34,013 nucleotides of DNA from DATEOR01 sp035698665 (GTDB lineage Bacteria > Actinomycetota > Thermoleophilia > Gaiellales > Gaiellaceae): positions 1 through 34,013 of the forward strand of contig DASSBN010000089.1 of the NCBI GenBank assembly GCA_035698665.1, written 5' to 3'. Shown piece after piece: positions 23,641 to 30,850 of the stretch. A program made the translations under genes and the position numbers. The notes under the pieces are model-generated. The model saw nothing but the letters and a program-made list of their open reading frames with translations. It ran no database searches and had not been told where the DNA came from. Each line of letters opens with the position of its first letter. Position 1 is the first letter of the stretch.

Positions 23641-24953
23641 TGAGGCGCCGATTCTCAGCATTCGGAGCCTTCGTCGTCGTCGCCCTTCTCGCCGCAGCCT
23701 GTGGTGGCGGGGGGAACGGAGAGACGACGGGCGGAGCCACAGGAGGAACGGGAGGCGGTGCCTCGGGCAGCGTCTCGGTGATGGCGGTCTGGACGGGCGC
23801 CGAGCAGGCGGCCTTCCAGGCGGTTCTCGACGGATTCACCCAGCAGAACCCTGACGTCAAGGTGAACTACACGGCGGCGGGCGACCAGCTGCCGACGCAG
23901 CTCTCGACGGCCGTCCAGGGCGGCAACCCGCCCGACATCGCCGCACTACCGCAGCCCGGTCTCATGACGGACTTCGTCAAGAAGGGGGCTCTGCAGCCGA
24001 TCGACTTCGCCGCGAGCGACATCTCCGACAACTTCGGGGAGTCGGTGGTCGATCTCGGCACCGTCGACGGCAAGCTGTATGGCTTCCTTTTCAAGGCGGC
24101 CAACAAGTCACTCGTCTGGTACAACGTCCAGTCCTACTCGGACGCCGGTGTCGATCCGGCAGACGACTGGGACACGTGGATCCAGAACGGTGACACGCTG
24201 TCCGCGTCGGGCGTCGCGCCCTACTCGATCGGCGGAGCGGACGGCTGGACGCTCACCGACCTCTTCGAGAACATCTACCTCCGCACGGCGGGGCCGGACA
24301 AGTACGACCAGCTCGCCACGCACGAGATCCCGTGGACGGACCAGTCGGTCAAGGACGCGCTCACGACGATGGCCGACGTCCTCAAGTCGGACCAGATCGC
24401 CGGTGGCACGGAAGGTGCCCTCCAGACCGACTTCCCGACCTCGGTGACGAACGTCTTCAGCGATTCGCCCAAGGCGGCCCAGGTGATGGAGGGCGACTTC
24501 GTCGCCGGCGTCATCACCGACTCCACGAAGGCCGAGCCGGGGACTGGCTTCGACGTGTTCCCGTTCCCGTCCATCAACGACTCGCCGCAGGTGGTCGTGG
24601 GCGGCGGCGACACCGTCGTCATGTTCAAGGACAGCCCGGCGGCCGAGGCGCTCGTGACGTACCTCGCCTCGCCCGAGGCGGCGCAGATCTGGGCCGAGAA
24701 GGGCGGCTTCGCCACGCTGAACAAGAACATGGACACGAGCGTCTACCCCGACGACATCACCAAGACCACGGCGGGTGCGCTCTCGACGGCGGAGACGTTC
24801 CGCTTCGACCTGTCCGATCTGCAGCCCGCCGAATTCGGCGGAACCGTCGGCCAGGGTCTCTTCAAGCTGTTCCAGGACTTCTTGAAGAACCCGTCCGATG
24901 TCGACGGCATCGCACAGCAGATGGAGGCCGCGGCGAAGAAGGCATACGGCTAG
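23640..24953 (+). CDS. Extracellular carbohydrate-binding lipoprotein
   Basis: This solute-binding protein (family 1, MalE-like) of 437 residues captures the sugar outside the membrane. The signal ends in a lipobox VALLAAACGGGG, followed by a Gly/Thr-rich linker. The mature part starts SVSVMAVWTGAEQAAFQAVL and has the typical GNPPDIAALPQPGLMTDFVK and a hinge-region LYGFLFKAANKSLVWYN. Also typical is SPEAAQIWAEKGGFATLNKN near the C-terminus. The ligand cannot be read directly; the GH15-like gene downstream suggests alpha-linked glucosides. The ATG at 23640 overlaps the ATPase stop and has GGGAG upstream. A GTG one codon earlier is an alternative. Confidence 0.94.
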   Translation: MRRRFSAFGAFVVVALLAAACGGGGNGETTGGATGGTGGGASGSVSVMAVWTGAEQAAFQAVLDGFTQQNPDVKVNYTAAGDQLPTQLSTAVQGGNPPDIAALPQPGLMTDFVKKGALQPIDFAASDISDNFGESVVDLGTVDGKLYGFLFKAANKSLVWYNVQSYSDAGVDPADDWDTWIQNGDTLSASGVAPYSIGGADGWTLTDLFENIYLRTAGPDKYDQLATHEIPWTDQSVKDALTTMADVLKSDQIAGGTEGALQTDFPTSVTNVFSDSPKAAQVMEGDFVAGVITDSTKAEPGTGFDVFPFPSINDSPQVVVGGGDTVVMFKDSPAAEALVTYLASPEAAQIWAEKGGFATLNKNMDTSVYPDDITKTTAGALSTAETFRFDLSDLQPAEFGGTVGQGLFKLFQDFLKNPSDVDGIAQQMEAAAKKAYG

Positions 24954-24974
24954 GAACGCCGGGCCGAGGACGGC

Positions 24975-26321
24975 GTGAGCGGAGCAGGAAGCATCACGGC
25001 GGAGCCGCCCCCCGCGGCGGCTCCGCCTCCCTCGAGGGACGGCTGGTGGACCAGGTACGGCGTCGCCCTCCTCTTCCTCCTGCCCGCGCTCATCTTCCTC
25101 GGCGTCTGGATCATCTATCCGGCGATCTACACGCTCTTCCGGAGCTTCTTCGGGCAGTCCGGATTCGACAGCTTCGTCGGGATCGACAACTACAAGACGC
25201 TGTTCACGAGCGACCTGCTCCTGACCGCGATCAAGAACAACGCCATCTGGGTCGCGGTCGTGCCGGCCTTCGTGACCGCGGTCGGACTGATCTTCGCGGT
25301 CCTGACGGAGCGGGTCAGCTGGTCGGTCGCGTTCAAGACGGCGGTCTTCATGCCGATGGCGATCAGCGCGTTCGCGGCGGGCGTCATCTGGCGGGTCATG
25401 TATCAGCAGGACCCGAATCTCGGCGCCGTCAACGCCTCGATCGCGGTCGTGAAGGACTCGTTCAGCCCGGCCGGTGTCCTCTCCGATGCCAAGCCCTCGA
25501 GCGAGAACCTGCAGGGCACTCCGAACGGCGGGATCACGCTCCAAAACCCGGTCCAGCCGGGCGACGTGGCCAGGCTCGGGCTGACCGGAATCCCTCCGGA
25601 TGACGTCCCCGAAGACGCCGTGCAGGCGGTGTTGCCCGAGGCGCAGCAGGGTGGCATCACCGGAGTCGTCTGGCGGGACTTCAAGCCGGGCGGGGGCAAC
25701 CCGAACGAGGTCGAACAGGACGAGCTCGGTCTCCCGGGCGTGACCCTGACGCTCCTGAATTCCAGCGGCGACGTCGTCGACACGACGACGAGCTCGGAGG
25801 ACGGCACGTTCGCCTTCGACGGCCTCGAGGCCGGGAACTACCGCGTCGGCATTTCTGCCGATACCTTCGCGCAGCCCTTCGACGGAGTGGCCTGGCTCGG
25901 CGAGCGGCTGATCACGCCCTCGCTCCTCATTGCCTACATCTGGATCTGGGCGGGCTTCTCCATGGTGGTCATCGCGGCGGGCCTCTCGGCGATCTCGCGC
26001 GAGACGCTCGAGGCTGCGCGCACGGACGGCGCGAACGAATGGCAGGTGTTCCGTCTCGTCACGGTGCCGCAGCTCCTGCCGGTGCTCTCGGTCGTCTTCG
26101 TGACGATGCTGATCAACGTGCTCAAAGTCTTCGACATCGTCGTCTCGCTCGCGCCGGGCTCGGTGCAGGACGACGCGAACGTGATCGCGCTCGCGATGTG
26201 GAGGACGTCCTTCGGCGGCGCGAACAACTTCGGCCTCGGCTCGGCGATCGCGGTCTTCCTCTTCATCCTCGTCATTCCGATCCTCCTGCTCAACGTCCGC
26301 AACTTCCGGAGGGAGGCATGA
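24975..26321 (+). CDS. Sugar ABC permease (MalF-like) with an inserted SdrD/Cna-B-like domain
   Basis: This 448-residue CUT1 permease subunit is much longer than usual (about 300). Membrane segments lie near 27-52, 88-110 and 120-141 before the insertion, and near 313-336, 366-388 and 422-440 after it. The cytoplasmic EAA loop is EAARTDGANEWQVFRL. Residues 150-305 replace the short loop that normally joins GAVN and WL. Within it, 227-294 read as an SdrD B-like / Cna-B immunoglobulin-type repeat (GITGVVWRDF, then GLPGVTLTLLNSSGDVV, DGTFAFDGLEAGNYRVGI). The region before it is Pro/Gly-rich. Topology puts the insert outside the membrane, where E. coli MalF has its own large P2 loop that touches the binding protein. 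The GTG at 24975 comes 21 bases after the lipoprotein gene. Confidence 0.92.
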   Translation: MSGAGSITAEPPPAAAPPPSRDGWWTRYGVALLFLLPALIFLGVWIIYPAIYTLFRSFFGQSGFDSFVGIDNYKTLFTSDLLLTAIKNNAIWVAVVPAFVTAVGLIFAVLTERVSWSVAFKTAVFMPMAISAFAAGVIWRVMYQQDPNLGAVNASIAVVKDSFSPAGVLSDAKPSSENLQGTPNGGITLQNPVQPGDVARLGLTGIPPDDVPEDAVQAVLPEAQQGGITGVVWRDFKPGGGNPNEVEQDELGLPGVTLTLLNSSGDVVDTTTSSEDGTFAFDGLEAGNYRVGISADTFAQPFDGVAWLGERLITPSLLIAYIWIWAGFSMVVIAAGLSAISRETLEAARTDGANEWQVFRLVTVPQLLPVLSVVFVTMLINVLKVFDIVVSLAPGSVQDDANVIALAMWRTSFGGANNFGLGSAIAVFLFILVIPILLLNVRNFRREA

Positions 26322-27211
26322 CCACCGCCACGGCCACCGCCCCGAGCCGCGCGCCGGTCGTCGAGGAGCCGACCTCGGCGAAGGTGCTGCGCGTCCTCGG
26401 CCGGGCCCCGATCCACGTCCTGCTCGTGGTCGTCGGGCTCCTCTGGCTCGTCCCGACCTTCGGGCTCCTCATCACGTCGCTGATCGCGCCGACGGACTTT
26501 GCCCAGGGCGGCTGGTGGCGCGTCTTCACCCAGCCCAGCCTCCTCACGTTCGAGAACTACCAGAGCCTCTGGGACACGCAGGCGATCCGGGATTCCCTCC
26601 TGACGACCGTCTGGATCTCGATCGGCGGCACGCTCCTGCCGATTCTCGTCGCCGCCCTCGCGGGCTACGCCTTCGCGTGGATCGACTTCCCGGGTCGCGA
26701 CTGGGCGTTCATTGCCGTCGTCGCGCTGCTCGTCGTGCCGCTGCAGATGGCGCTCATCCCGATCTTCACGCTCTACAACAAGGTCGGGATCTTCGACACG
26801 GTCTTCAGCCTGATCCTCTTCCACACGGCGTTCGGGCTGCCGTTCGCGATCTTCCTCTTACGGAACTTCTTCATCGGGATACCCAGGGAGCTCCTCGAAG
26901 CGGCGCGGATCGACGGCGCATCGGAGATCCGCATCTTCCTGCGCCTGATCCTCCCGCTCGGGCTTCCCGCGATCGCCTCGCTCGCGATCTTCCAGTTCCT
27001 CTGGACGTGGAACGACCTGCTCGTCGCGCTGACCTTCGGGCGCCAGACCCAGCCGATCACCGTGGCCATCTTCTCGCAGCTGCGCCAGTTCGGGTCGAAC
27101 ATCGAGCTGATCGCGCCGGCCTCGTTCGTCTCGCTCGTCATTCCGCTCGCCGTGTTCTTCGCGTTCCAGCGCTACTTCGTGCAGGGGCTCCTCGCCGGCT
27201 CGGTGAAATGA
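26318..27211 (+). CDS. Sugar ABC permease (MalG-like)
   Basis: This is the second permease subunit, 297 residues with six membrane segments. The first is VLLVVVGLLWLVPTFGLLIT, and the EAA loop reads EAARIDGASEIRIFLRLILP. FLWTWNDLLVAL and FQRYFVQGLLAGSVK near the C-terminus are hallmarks of MalG-type CUT1 permeases. It should pair with the upstream permease and the ATPase. The ATG overlaps the upstream stop (ATGA) and has GGAGG five bases before it. No insertions are seen, so the odd domain is confined to the partner subunit. Confidence 0.95.
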   Translation: MTTATATAPSRAPVVEEPTSAKVLRVLGRAPIHVLLVVVGLLWLVPTFGLLITSLIAPTDFAQGGWWRVFTQPSLLTFENYQSLWDTQAIRDSLLTTVWISIGGTLLPILVAALAGYAFAWIDFPGRDWAFIAVVALLVVPLQMALIPIFTLYNKVGIFDTVFSLILFHTAFGLPFAIFLLRNFFIGIPRELLEAARIDGASEIRIFLRLILPLGLPAIASLAIFQFLWTWNDLLVALTFGRQTQPITVAIFSQLRQFGSNIELIAPASFVSLVIPLAVFFAFQRYFVQGLLAGSVK

Positions 27212-28248
27212 CCCTCGACGGGCTCGCGGCCCGGAGCGTCGCCGTCATCCGGGAGCACCAGGCCGAGTCCGGCGCCTATCTCGCCGCGCCGTTCCCGGCT
27301 CCGTATCGGAATGCGTGGCTGCGTGACGGCGCGTTCGTCGCCGACGCGATGAGCCGGATGGGCGAGCGCTCGAGCGCGGAGGCGTTCTTCACGTGGTGTG
27401 CGGAAGTGGTGGAGGCGCGGGCGGAGCGTATGGCCGCCGGGGAGATCCTCGACGGACGGTTCACCGCGGCGGGGGACGAGGTGCCCGGAGAGTGGTCGTC
27501 GGCGCAACTCGACGGCTACGGCGCATGGGTCTGGGCACTCGGGCGGCATGTGCGCCGGCATGGCGCCGGTCCCGAGCTGTGGCTCCGGGCTGCGCGCCTC
27601 TCGCTGCGCTACGCCGCCGACTGCTGGCGGACCCCCTGCTTCGACTGGTGGGAGGAGCGGCAGGGGGTTCACGTGGCGACGCTGGCGGCGCTCTACGGCG
27701 GCCTGACCTCAGGGGTCGTCGAGGAGGGGTGGGCAGTGGAGGCGGCCGAGTCGATTCGAGCGGCGGTGCGGGGCGAGGGCGTCGTCGACGGCCGGCTCGC
27801 TGCTCGCCTGGGCGAGGGCGGACTCGACGCGAGCCTCATTACAGCGGCGACTCCGTTCGGGCTGCTGGAGCCAGACGACCCGGTCATGAAGGCGACGGTG
27901 CGCGCGGTCGAGGCCGAGCTGGTCGTCGGCCACGGCGTGCACCGGCATCGGGGCGACGAGTTCTACGGCGGCGGGCTGTGGTTGCTCCTCGCCGGTCTCC
28001 TGGGCCTGCATTACGCGCGCTGCGGGCGGGAGGCCGAAGCGCGAGCCCAGCTCGACTGGATCGCCGGCTCGGCGAGTACTCAGGGCGATCTTCCCGAGCA
28101 GACGGACGAGCACCTGCTGCAGCCGGCGAAGCGGGCCGAGTGGATCGAGCGCTGGGGACCACCAGCCTCTCCGCTCCTCTGGTCGCATGCGATCTTTCTC
28201 AACCTGGCGCTCGAGCTGGGTGCCTTGCGGATGGAGAACGCGGCATGA
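27208..28248 (+). CDS. GH15-like (glucoamylase/trehalase-type) alpha-glucosidase
   Basis: This 346-residue protein has an (alpha/alpha)6-barrel pattern like GH15 glucoamylases, glucodextranases and trehalases. Motifs in order are NAWLRDGAFVADAM (substrate Arg-Asp), CFDWWEERQGVHVATLA with a likely general acid at Glu149 or Glu150, and GDLPEQTDEHLLQP with the likely base Glu297. It ends SPLLWSHAIFLNLALELG. It is shorter than two-domain members because the N-terminal beta-sandwich is absent. No signal peptide is visible, so it would act on imported oligosaccharides in the cytoplasm. The ATG lies in an ATGA overlap with the permease. Substrate specificity (maltodextrin, trehalose, isomaltose) is unknown. 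Confidence 0.85.
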   Translation: MTLDGLAARSVAVIREHQAESGAYLAAPFPAPYRNAWLRDGAFVADAMSRMGERSSAEAFFTWCAEVVEARAERMAAGEILDGRFTAAGDEVPGEWSSAQLDGYGAWVWALGRHVRRHGAGPELWLRAARLSLRYAADCWRTPCFDWWEERQGVHVATLAALYGGLTSGVVEEGWAVEAAESIRAAVRGEGVVDGRLAARLGEGGLDASLITAATPFGLLEPDDPVMKATVRAVEAELVVGHGVHRHRGDEFYGGGLWLLLAGLLGLHYARCGREAEARAQLDWIAGSASTQGDLPEQTDEHLLQPAKRAEWIERWGPPASPLLWSHAIFLNLALELGALRMENAA

Positions 28249-29354
28249 GTGTGACGAAGGAGTGCGCAATCGTCGGCGGCGGCCTCGCGGGCCTCGTCGG
28301 CTATGCAACCCTCAGACATCGGGGGCTCACCCCCGCCGAAATAGCCGTGTTCGGAACGGACCCTGACCCGGCGGGCCAGTGGAGGGTGCGGGCCGCGGCG
28401 ATCCGCCAGCGACGCATGCGCTCCGAGAGCGACGGGCACTGCGCCCCCCGCTCGTTCCCCGGCCTCGCCGTGCGCGCAGCGCTTCGCCGCAAGACCCCCG
28501 TCCCGGTGGTCGAGAGCTGGCTCGACCGCTACCGGCCGACCGTGGACGAGTTCCTGGAGCACGTCGAGAAGATCCGCGCCGAATCCGGCTGGGACGAGAG
28601 CTTTCGCCGGCGCCGCGTCGCGCGGATCAGCGCCGTGGACGGCGGCTTCGAGCTCGAAGGCCTCGGCCGCTTTCGGCACGTCCTTGTCGCCACCGGCCAT
28701 CCTGGGCTCGCGGTTCCGCGCGAGCTGCAGCGCGATCCGCGCGCGATCCACGCCTACGAGCCGCACGACTACGCGGAGAACGTCGAGATCGTCGGGGCGG
28801 GGATGGCCGCAGCGACCGAATGGCTGAACGCTCTGGCCGCCGGGGCCAACGTGGTCTCCGTCAGACGGCGTGAGCCGGAGCGCCGCCCGCTCAACCTTCC
28901 CCGCCAGCTCTTCACCCGCCGTGGCCTCGCCACGTTCCATCGGACGGACGTCGCCGAGCGGCAGGCGATGCTCCGCCGCTGGTCGGCCCCTTCGTATCCC
29001 GCGGGCCGAGCGTGGGACGAGCCGGTGGAGCGCGCGCGGCGTGCCGGTCGCTTCCGCGTGGCGGCCGAGCTCAACGGATCGGACCAGGTCATCTGTGCGA
29101 CGGGTTTCGAGCGCGGGTATGCCCAGGACCCGTTGCTGGCCCGGCTGGTCGCCGAGCACGGGCTCGCGACGGCGGGAAACTGGATCGTGCTCGAGCCGGA
29201 CTCGACCATCGGCGCCTTGACCGACGGCGAGAGAACGCTCGCGCTCGCCGGGGTTGCGGGCCAGTGGGCATTTCCGGCTGCGGACACGCTGATGGGAGCG
29301 AAGTACGCGGCACGCGGCTTCACGCGAAGGGTGGAAGCGTGTCGTTCACGCTGA
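28245..29354 (+). CDS. FAD/NAD(P)-binding oxidoreductase, monooxygenase-like
   Basis: This 369-residue flavoprotein of the two-dinucleotide-binding-domain type has the FAD motif CAIVGGGLAGLVGYATL at the N-terminus. A second Rossmann motif, VEIVGAGMAAATEWLNAL, lies near residue 183. Between them is HVLVATGHPGLAVP, and VICATGFERG comes later. The region AIHAYEPHDY before the second motif recalls the flavin monooxygenase linker but lacks its full FxGxxxHxxxW form. No signal peptide is seen. The ATG lies in an ATGA overlap with the glycosidase, so it belongs to the sugar operon. A role in oxidising a sugar or an aglycone is inference only. It overlaps the next gene by 16 bases. Confidence 0.8.
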   Translation: MSVTKECAIVGGGLAGLVGYATLRHRGLTPAEIAVFGTDPDPAGQWRVRAAAIRQRRMRSESDGHCAPRSFPGLAVRAALRRKTPVPVVESWLDRYRPTVDEFLEHVEKIRAESGWDESFRRRRVARISAVDGGFELEGLGRFRHVLVATGHPGLAVPRELQRDPRAIHAYEPHDYAENVEIVGAGMAAATEWLNALAAGANVVSVRRREPERRPLNLPRQLFTRRGLATFHRTDVAERQAMLRRWSAPSYPAGRAWDEPVERARRAGRFRVAAELNGSDQVICATGFERGYAQDPLLARLVAEHGLATAGNWIVLEPDSTIGALTDGERTLALAGVAGQWAFPAADTLMGAKYAARGFTRRVEACRSR

Positions 29355-30520
29355 GGGGCCGGATCGAGTCGCGGCTCGCGGCGGCTCTAGCCCCGCTCCT
29401 CGCTGCGCTCGGGCTGGCCCTGGCGATCACCGAGTGGTGGCCGCTCGCGCTCGCCGGGACGATGATCGCCGTCGGCCTGGTCTTCGAGGTCGTCCTCGAC
29501 CGAAGGATCGACTACCAGCCTGGATGGGCGTCGCTCCCGCTCGCCGCCCTCGAGCTCGCGGCGATCATGGGCGTCGTCTACGCGCTCGACATCTCGGCCC
29601 CGCTCACAGTCGCGCTCGCATTCTTCGCCGGGTCCTGGCTTCTCGGCCTCGTCCTCATGCACGGGGTCTTCCCCTACATGCGTCTCTCGTACGGTGAGGA
29701 CGGGGGAGAACTGGGGCGCGCCGGCGCCGTTGTCGCCGTTCTCGTTCTCGTGTCCCTCGCCCTCTTCGCCGGAGTCGCGCTCGCCATGCAGCCGCCCACG
29801 GTCCACCTCGCAGCCGGGATCCACGAGGGCCCGCTCATCCTCGACCGCGCGCAGAATCTCGTCGGCGAGCCCGGTGCGGTCGTGCGTGGAGGAATCGTCG
29901 TGACGGCCGATAACGTCACGATCCGAAACGTCACCGTGATCGGCGGCGAGAACGGAATTGAGGTGGACGACGCGCACAACGTAACGCTCGACCGCGTGCG
30001 AATCTCAGGGGCGAAGCTGGACGGAATCCACGTGCGCCGCTCGTCGGTCGCGATCCGCAATTGCCTCATCCATTCGCCGGCCGGCGACTACGCCCAGGGA
30101 ATCGACATCTCGTTCGGGTTCGACCTCGCCCCGAGCATCGTGGAGGACTGCACCGTGGTCGGAGGCCGCGAGGGCATCGTCACGCACTTCGCGAATGCGC
30201 ATGTCGAGGACAACCGCGTCAGCGGGACGACGCTGCGCGGGCTGACGCTGACCGAGATGTCCATGGCCATGGTCGAGGGAAACGAGGTCACCGACGCACT
30301 CGGCGTCGGCATCTTCTGCGGCGACTATTCGGAGTGCGAGATCGATGACAACAGTGTCCGTGGAATTCGCCCCGATCAAGCATCCGGAGATACGACGCGA
30401 ATGGGGGTGGGAATCCTCGCGCATTACGGCGCAAAGGCCGTGCTCGGCGAGAACGAGGTTTCTGACAGCCCAGGCGGAACACGCGCCGTTCTCGGGGCAG
30501 AAATATCTCGGCCGGATTAG
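29339..30520 (+). CDS. Membrane protein with extracytoplasmic right-handed beta-helix
   Basis: This 393-residue protein has two parts. The first 150 residues hold about five hydrophobic segments (LLAALGLALAITEWWPLALA, ALELAAIMGVVYAL, AFFAGSWLLGLVLMHGVF, VVAVLVLVSLALFAGVALAM). The rest is a parallel beta-helix of about ten repeats rich in N-V-T-I and D-N-x-V ladders (ADNVTIRNVTVIGGENGIEV, then HNVTLDRVRISG, AHVEDNRVSGTTLRGLTL, AMVEGNEVTDALGVGIF). Such helices occur in pectate lyase-like, NosD and carbohydrate-active proteins. No clear catalytic set is visible. The GTG at 29339 overlaps the FAD gene, making this the seventh member of the overlapping sugar operon. It could bind or cut a polysaccharide at the cell surface, which is inference. 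Confidence 0.82.
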   Translation: MSFTLRGRIESRLAAALAPLLAALGLALAITEWWPLALAGTMIAVGLVFEVVLDRRIDYQPGWASLPLAALELAAIMGVVYALDISAPLTVALAFFAGSWLLGLVLMHGVFPYMRLSYGEDGGELGRAGAVVAVLVLVSLALFAGVALAMQPPTVHLAAGIHEGPLILDRAQNLVGEPGAVVRGGIVVTADNVTIRNVTVIGGENGIEVDDAHNVTLDRVRISGAKLDGIHVRRSSVAIRNCLIHSPAGDYAQGIDISFGFDLAPSIVEDCTVVGGREGIVTHFANAHVEDNRVSGTTLRGLTLTEMSMAMVEGNEVTDALGVGIFCGDYSECEIDDNSVRGIRPDQASGDTTRMGVGILAHYGAKAVLGENEVSDSPGGTRAVLGAEISRPD

Positions 30521-30535
30521 TGCCCGCTTTTTCGC

Positions 30536-30570
30536 TAGCATCCCGACTCGCAACCATCGATCTCTGGAGG
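30536..30570 (+). promoter_or_regulatory. Candidate -10 TAGCAT and Shine-Dalgarno GGAGG
   Basis: TAGCAT (30536-30541) lies in the 54-base gap after the beta-helix gene and would give a leader of about 27 bases. GGAGG (30566-30570) ends four bases before the TTG at 30575 and fixes this unusual start. Unlike most promoters in the window, this one is not leaderless. Confidence 0.45.
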
Positions 30571-30574
30571 AACG

Positions 30575-30769
30575 TTGGCTCGAAAAACGATTCTCGTATG
30601 CGACAACTGCGGCAAGGAAGTCGGCGAGGGCAAGGGCGCTGGGATGCGGGTGACGTACACGGACGCGCGTAGAGGGGCGAAGGCTGCCGATCTCTGCGAC
30701 GACTGCGCCGGCAAGATGCCGGGCCGTGCGGCTGCCAGGCGGGGTCGCAAGCCGAAGGCCGCAGCGTAG
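30575..30769 (+). CDS. Small zinc-ribbon protein with AT-hook-like tail
   Basis: This 64-residue basic protein begins MARKTILVCDNCGKEV with a CxxC knuckle. It has a second CxxC in DLCDDCAGKMPG, so four cysteines could bind one zinc. The C-terminus RAAARRGRKPKAAA contains RGRKP, an AT-hook-like DNA-minor-groove motif. It resembles small actinobacterial DNA-associated proteins but I cannot name the family. The start is TTG with a near-consensus GGAGG. It is followed by two strong hairpins, so it is probably a monocistronic, well-expressed gene. A nucleoid-associated or regulatory role is inference. Confidence 0.8.
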   Translation: MARKTILVCDNCGKEVGEGKGAGMRVTYTDARRGAKAADLCDDCAGKMPGRAAARRGRKPKAAA

Positions 30770-30775
30770 GAATTC

Positions 30776-30793
30776 CGCGCCGAAAACGGCGCG
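30776..30793 (+). terminator. Hairpin, 7-bp stem with AAAA loop
   Basis: CGCGCCG (30776-30782) pairs perfectly with CGGCGCG (30787-30793) around AAAA, seven bases after the zinc-ribbon stop. No U-tract follows. It may act as a terminator or 3' stabiliser. Confidence 0.5.
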
Positions 30794-30803
30794 ACTCGCC
30801 GCA

Positions 30804-30832
30804 CTGCCCGGCGGTCAGGGCCCGCCGGGCAG
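30804..30832 (+). terminator. Hairpin, perfect 11-bp GC stem
   Basis: CTGCCCGGCGG (30804-30814) pairs perfectly with CCGCCGGGCAG (30822-30832) around a seven-base loop. No U-run follows, as is common in GC-rich actinobacteria. It ends five bases before the -10 of the addB-like gene and probably insulates the two genes. Confidence 0.65.
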
Positions 30833-30837
30833 ACGTC

Positions 30838-30843
30838 TAGAAT
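30838..30843 (+). promoter_or_regulatory. Candidate -10 element TAGAAT of the addB-like gene, leaderless layout
   Basis: TAGAAT (5 of 6 matches to TATAAT) ends seven bases before the ATG at 30851. The GAGGAG that follows touches the ATG, too close to act as a Shine-Dalgarno sequence, so leaderless initiation is more likely. Confidence 0.5.
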
Positions 30844-30850
30844 CGAGGAG

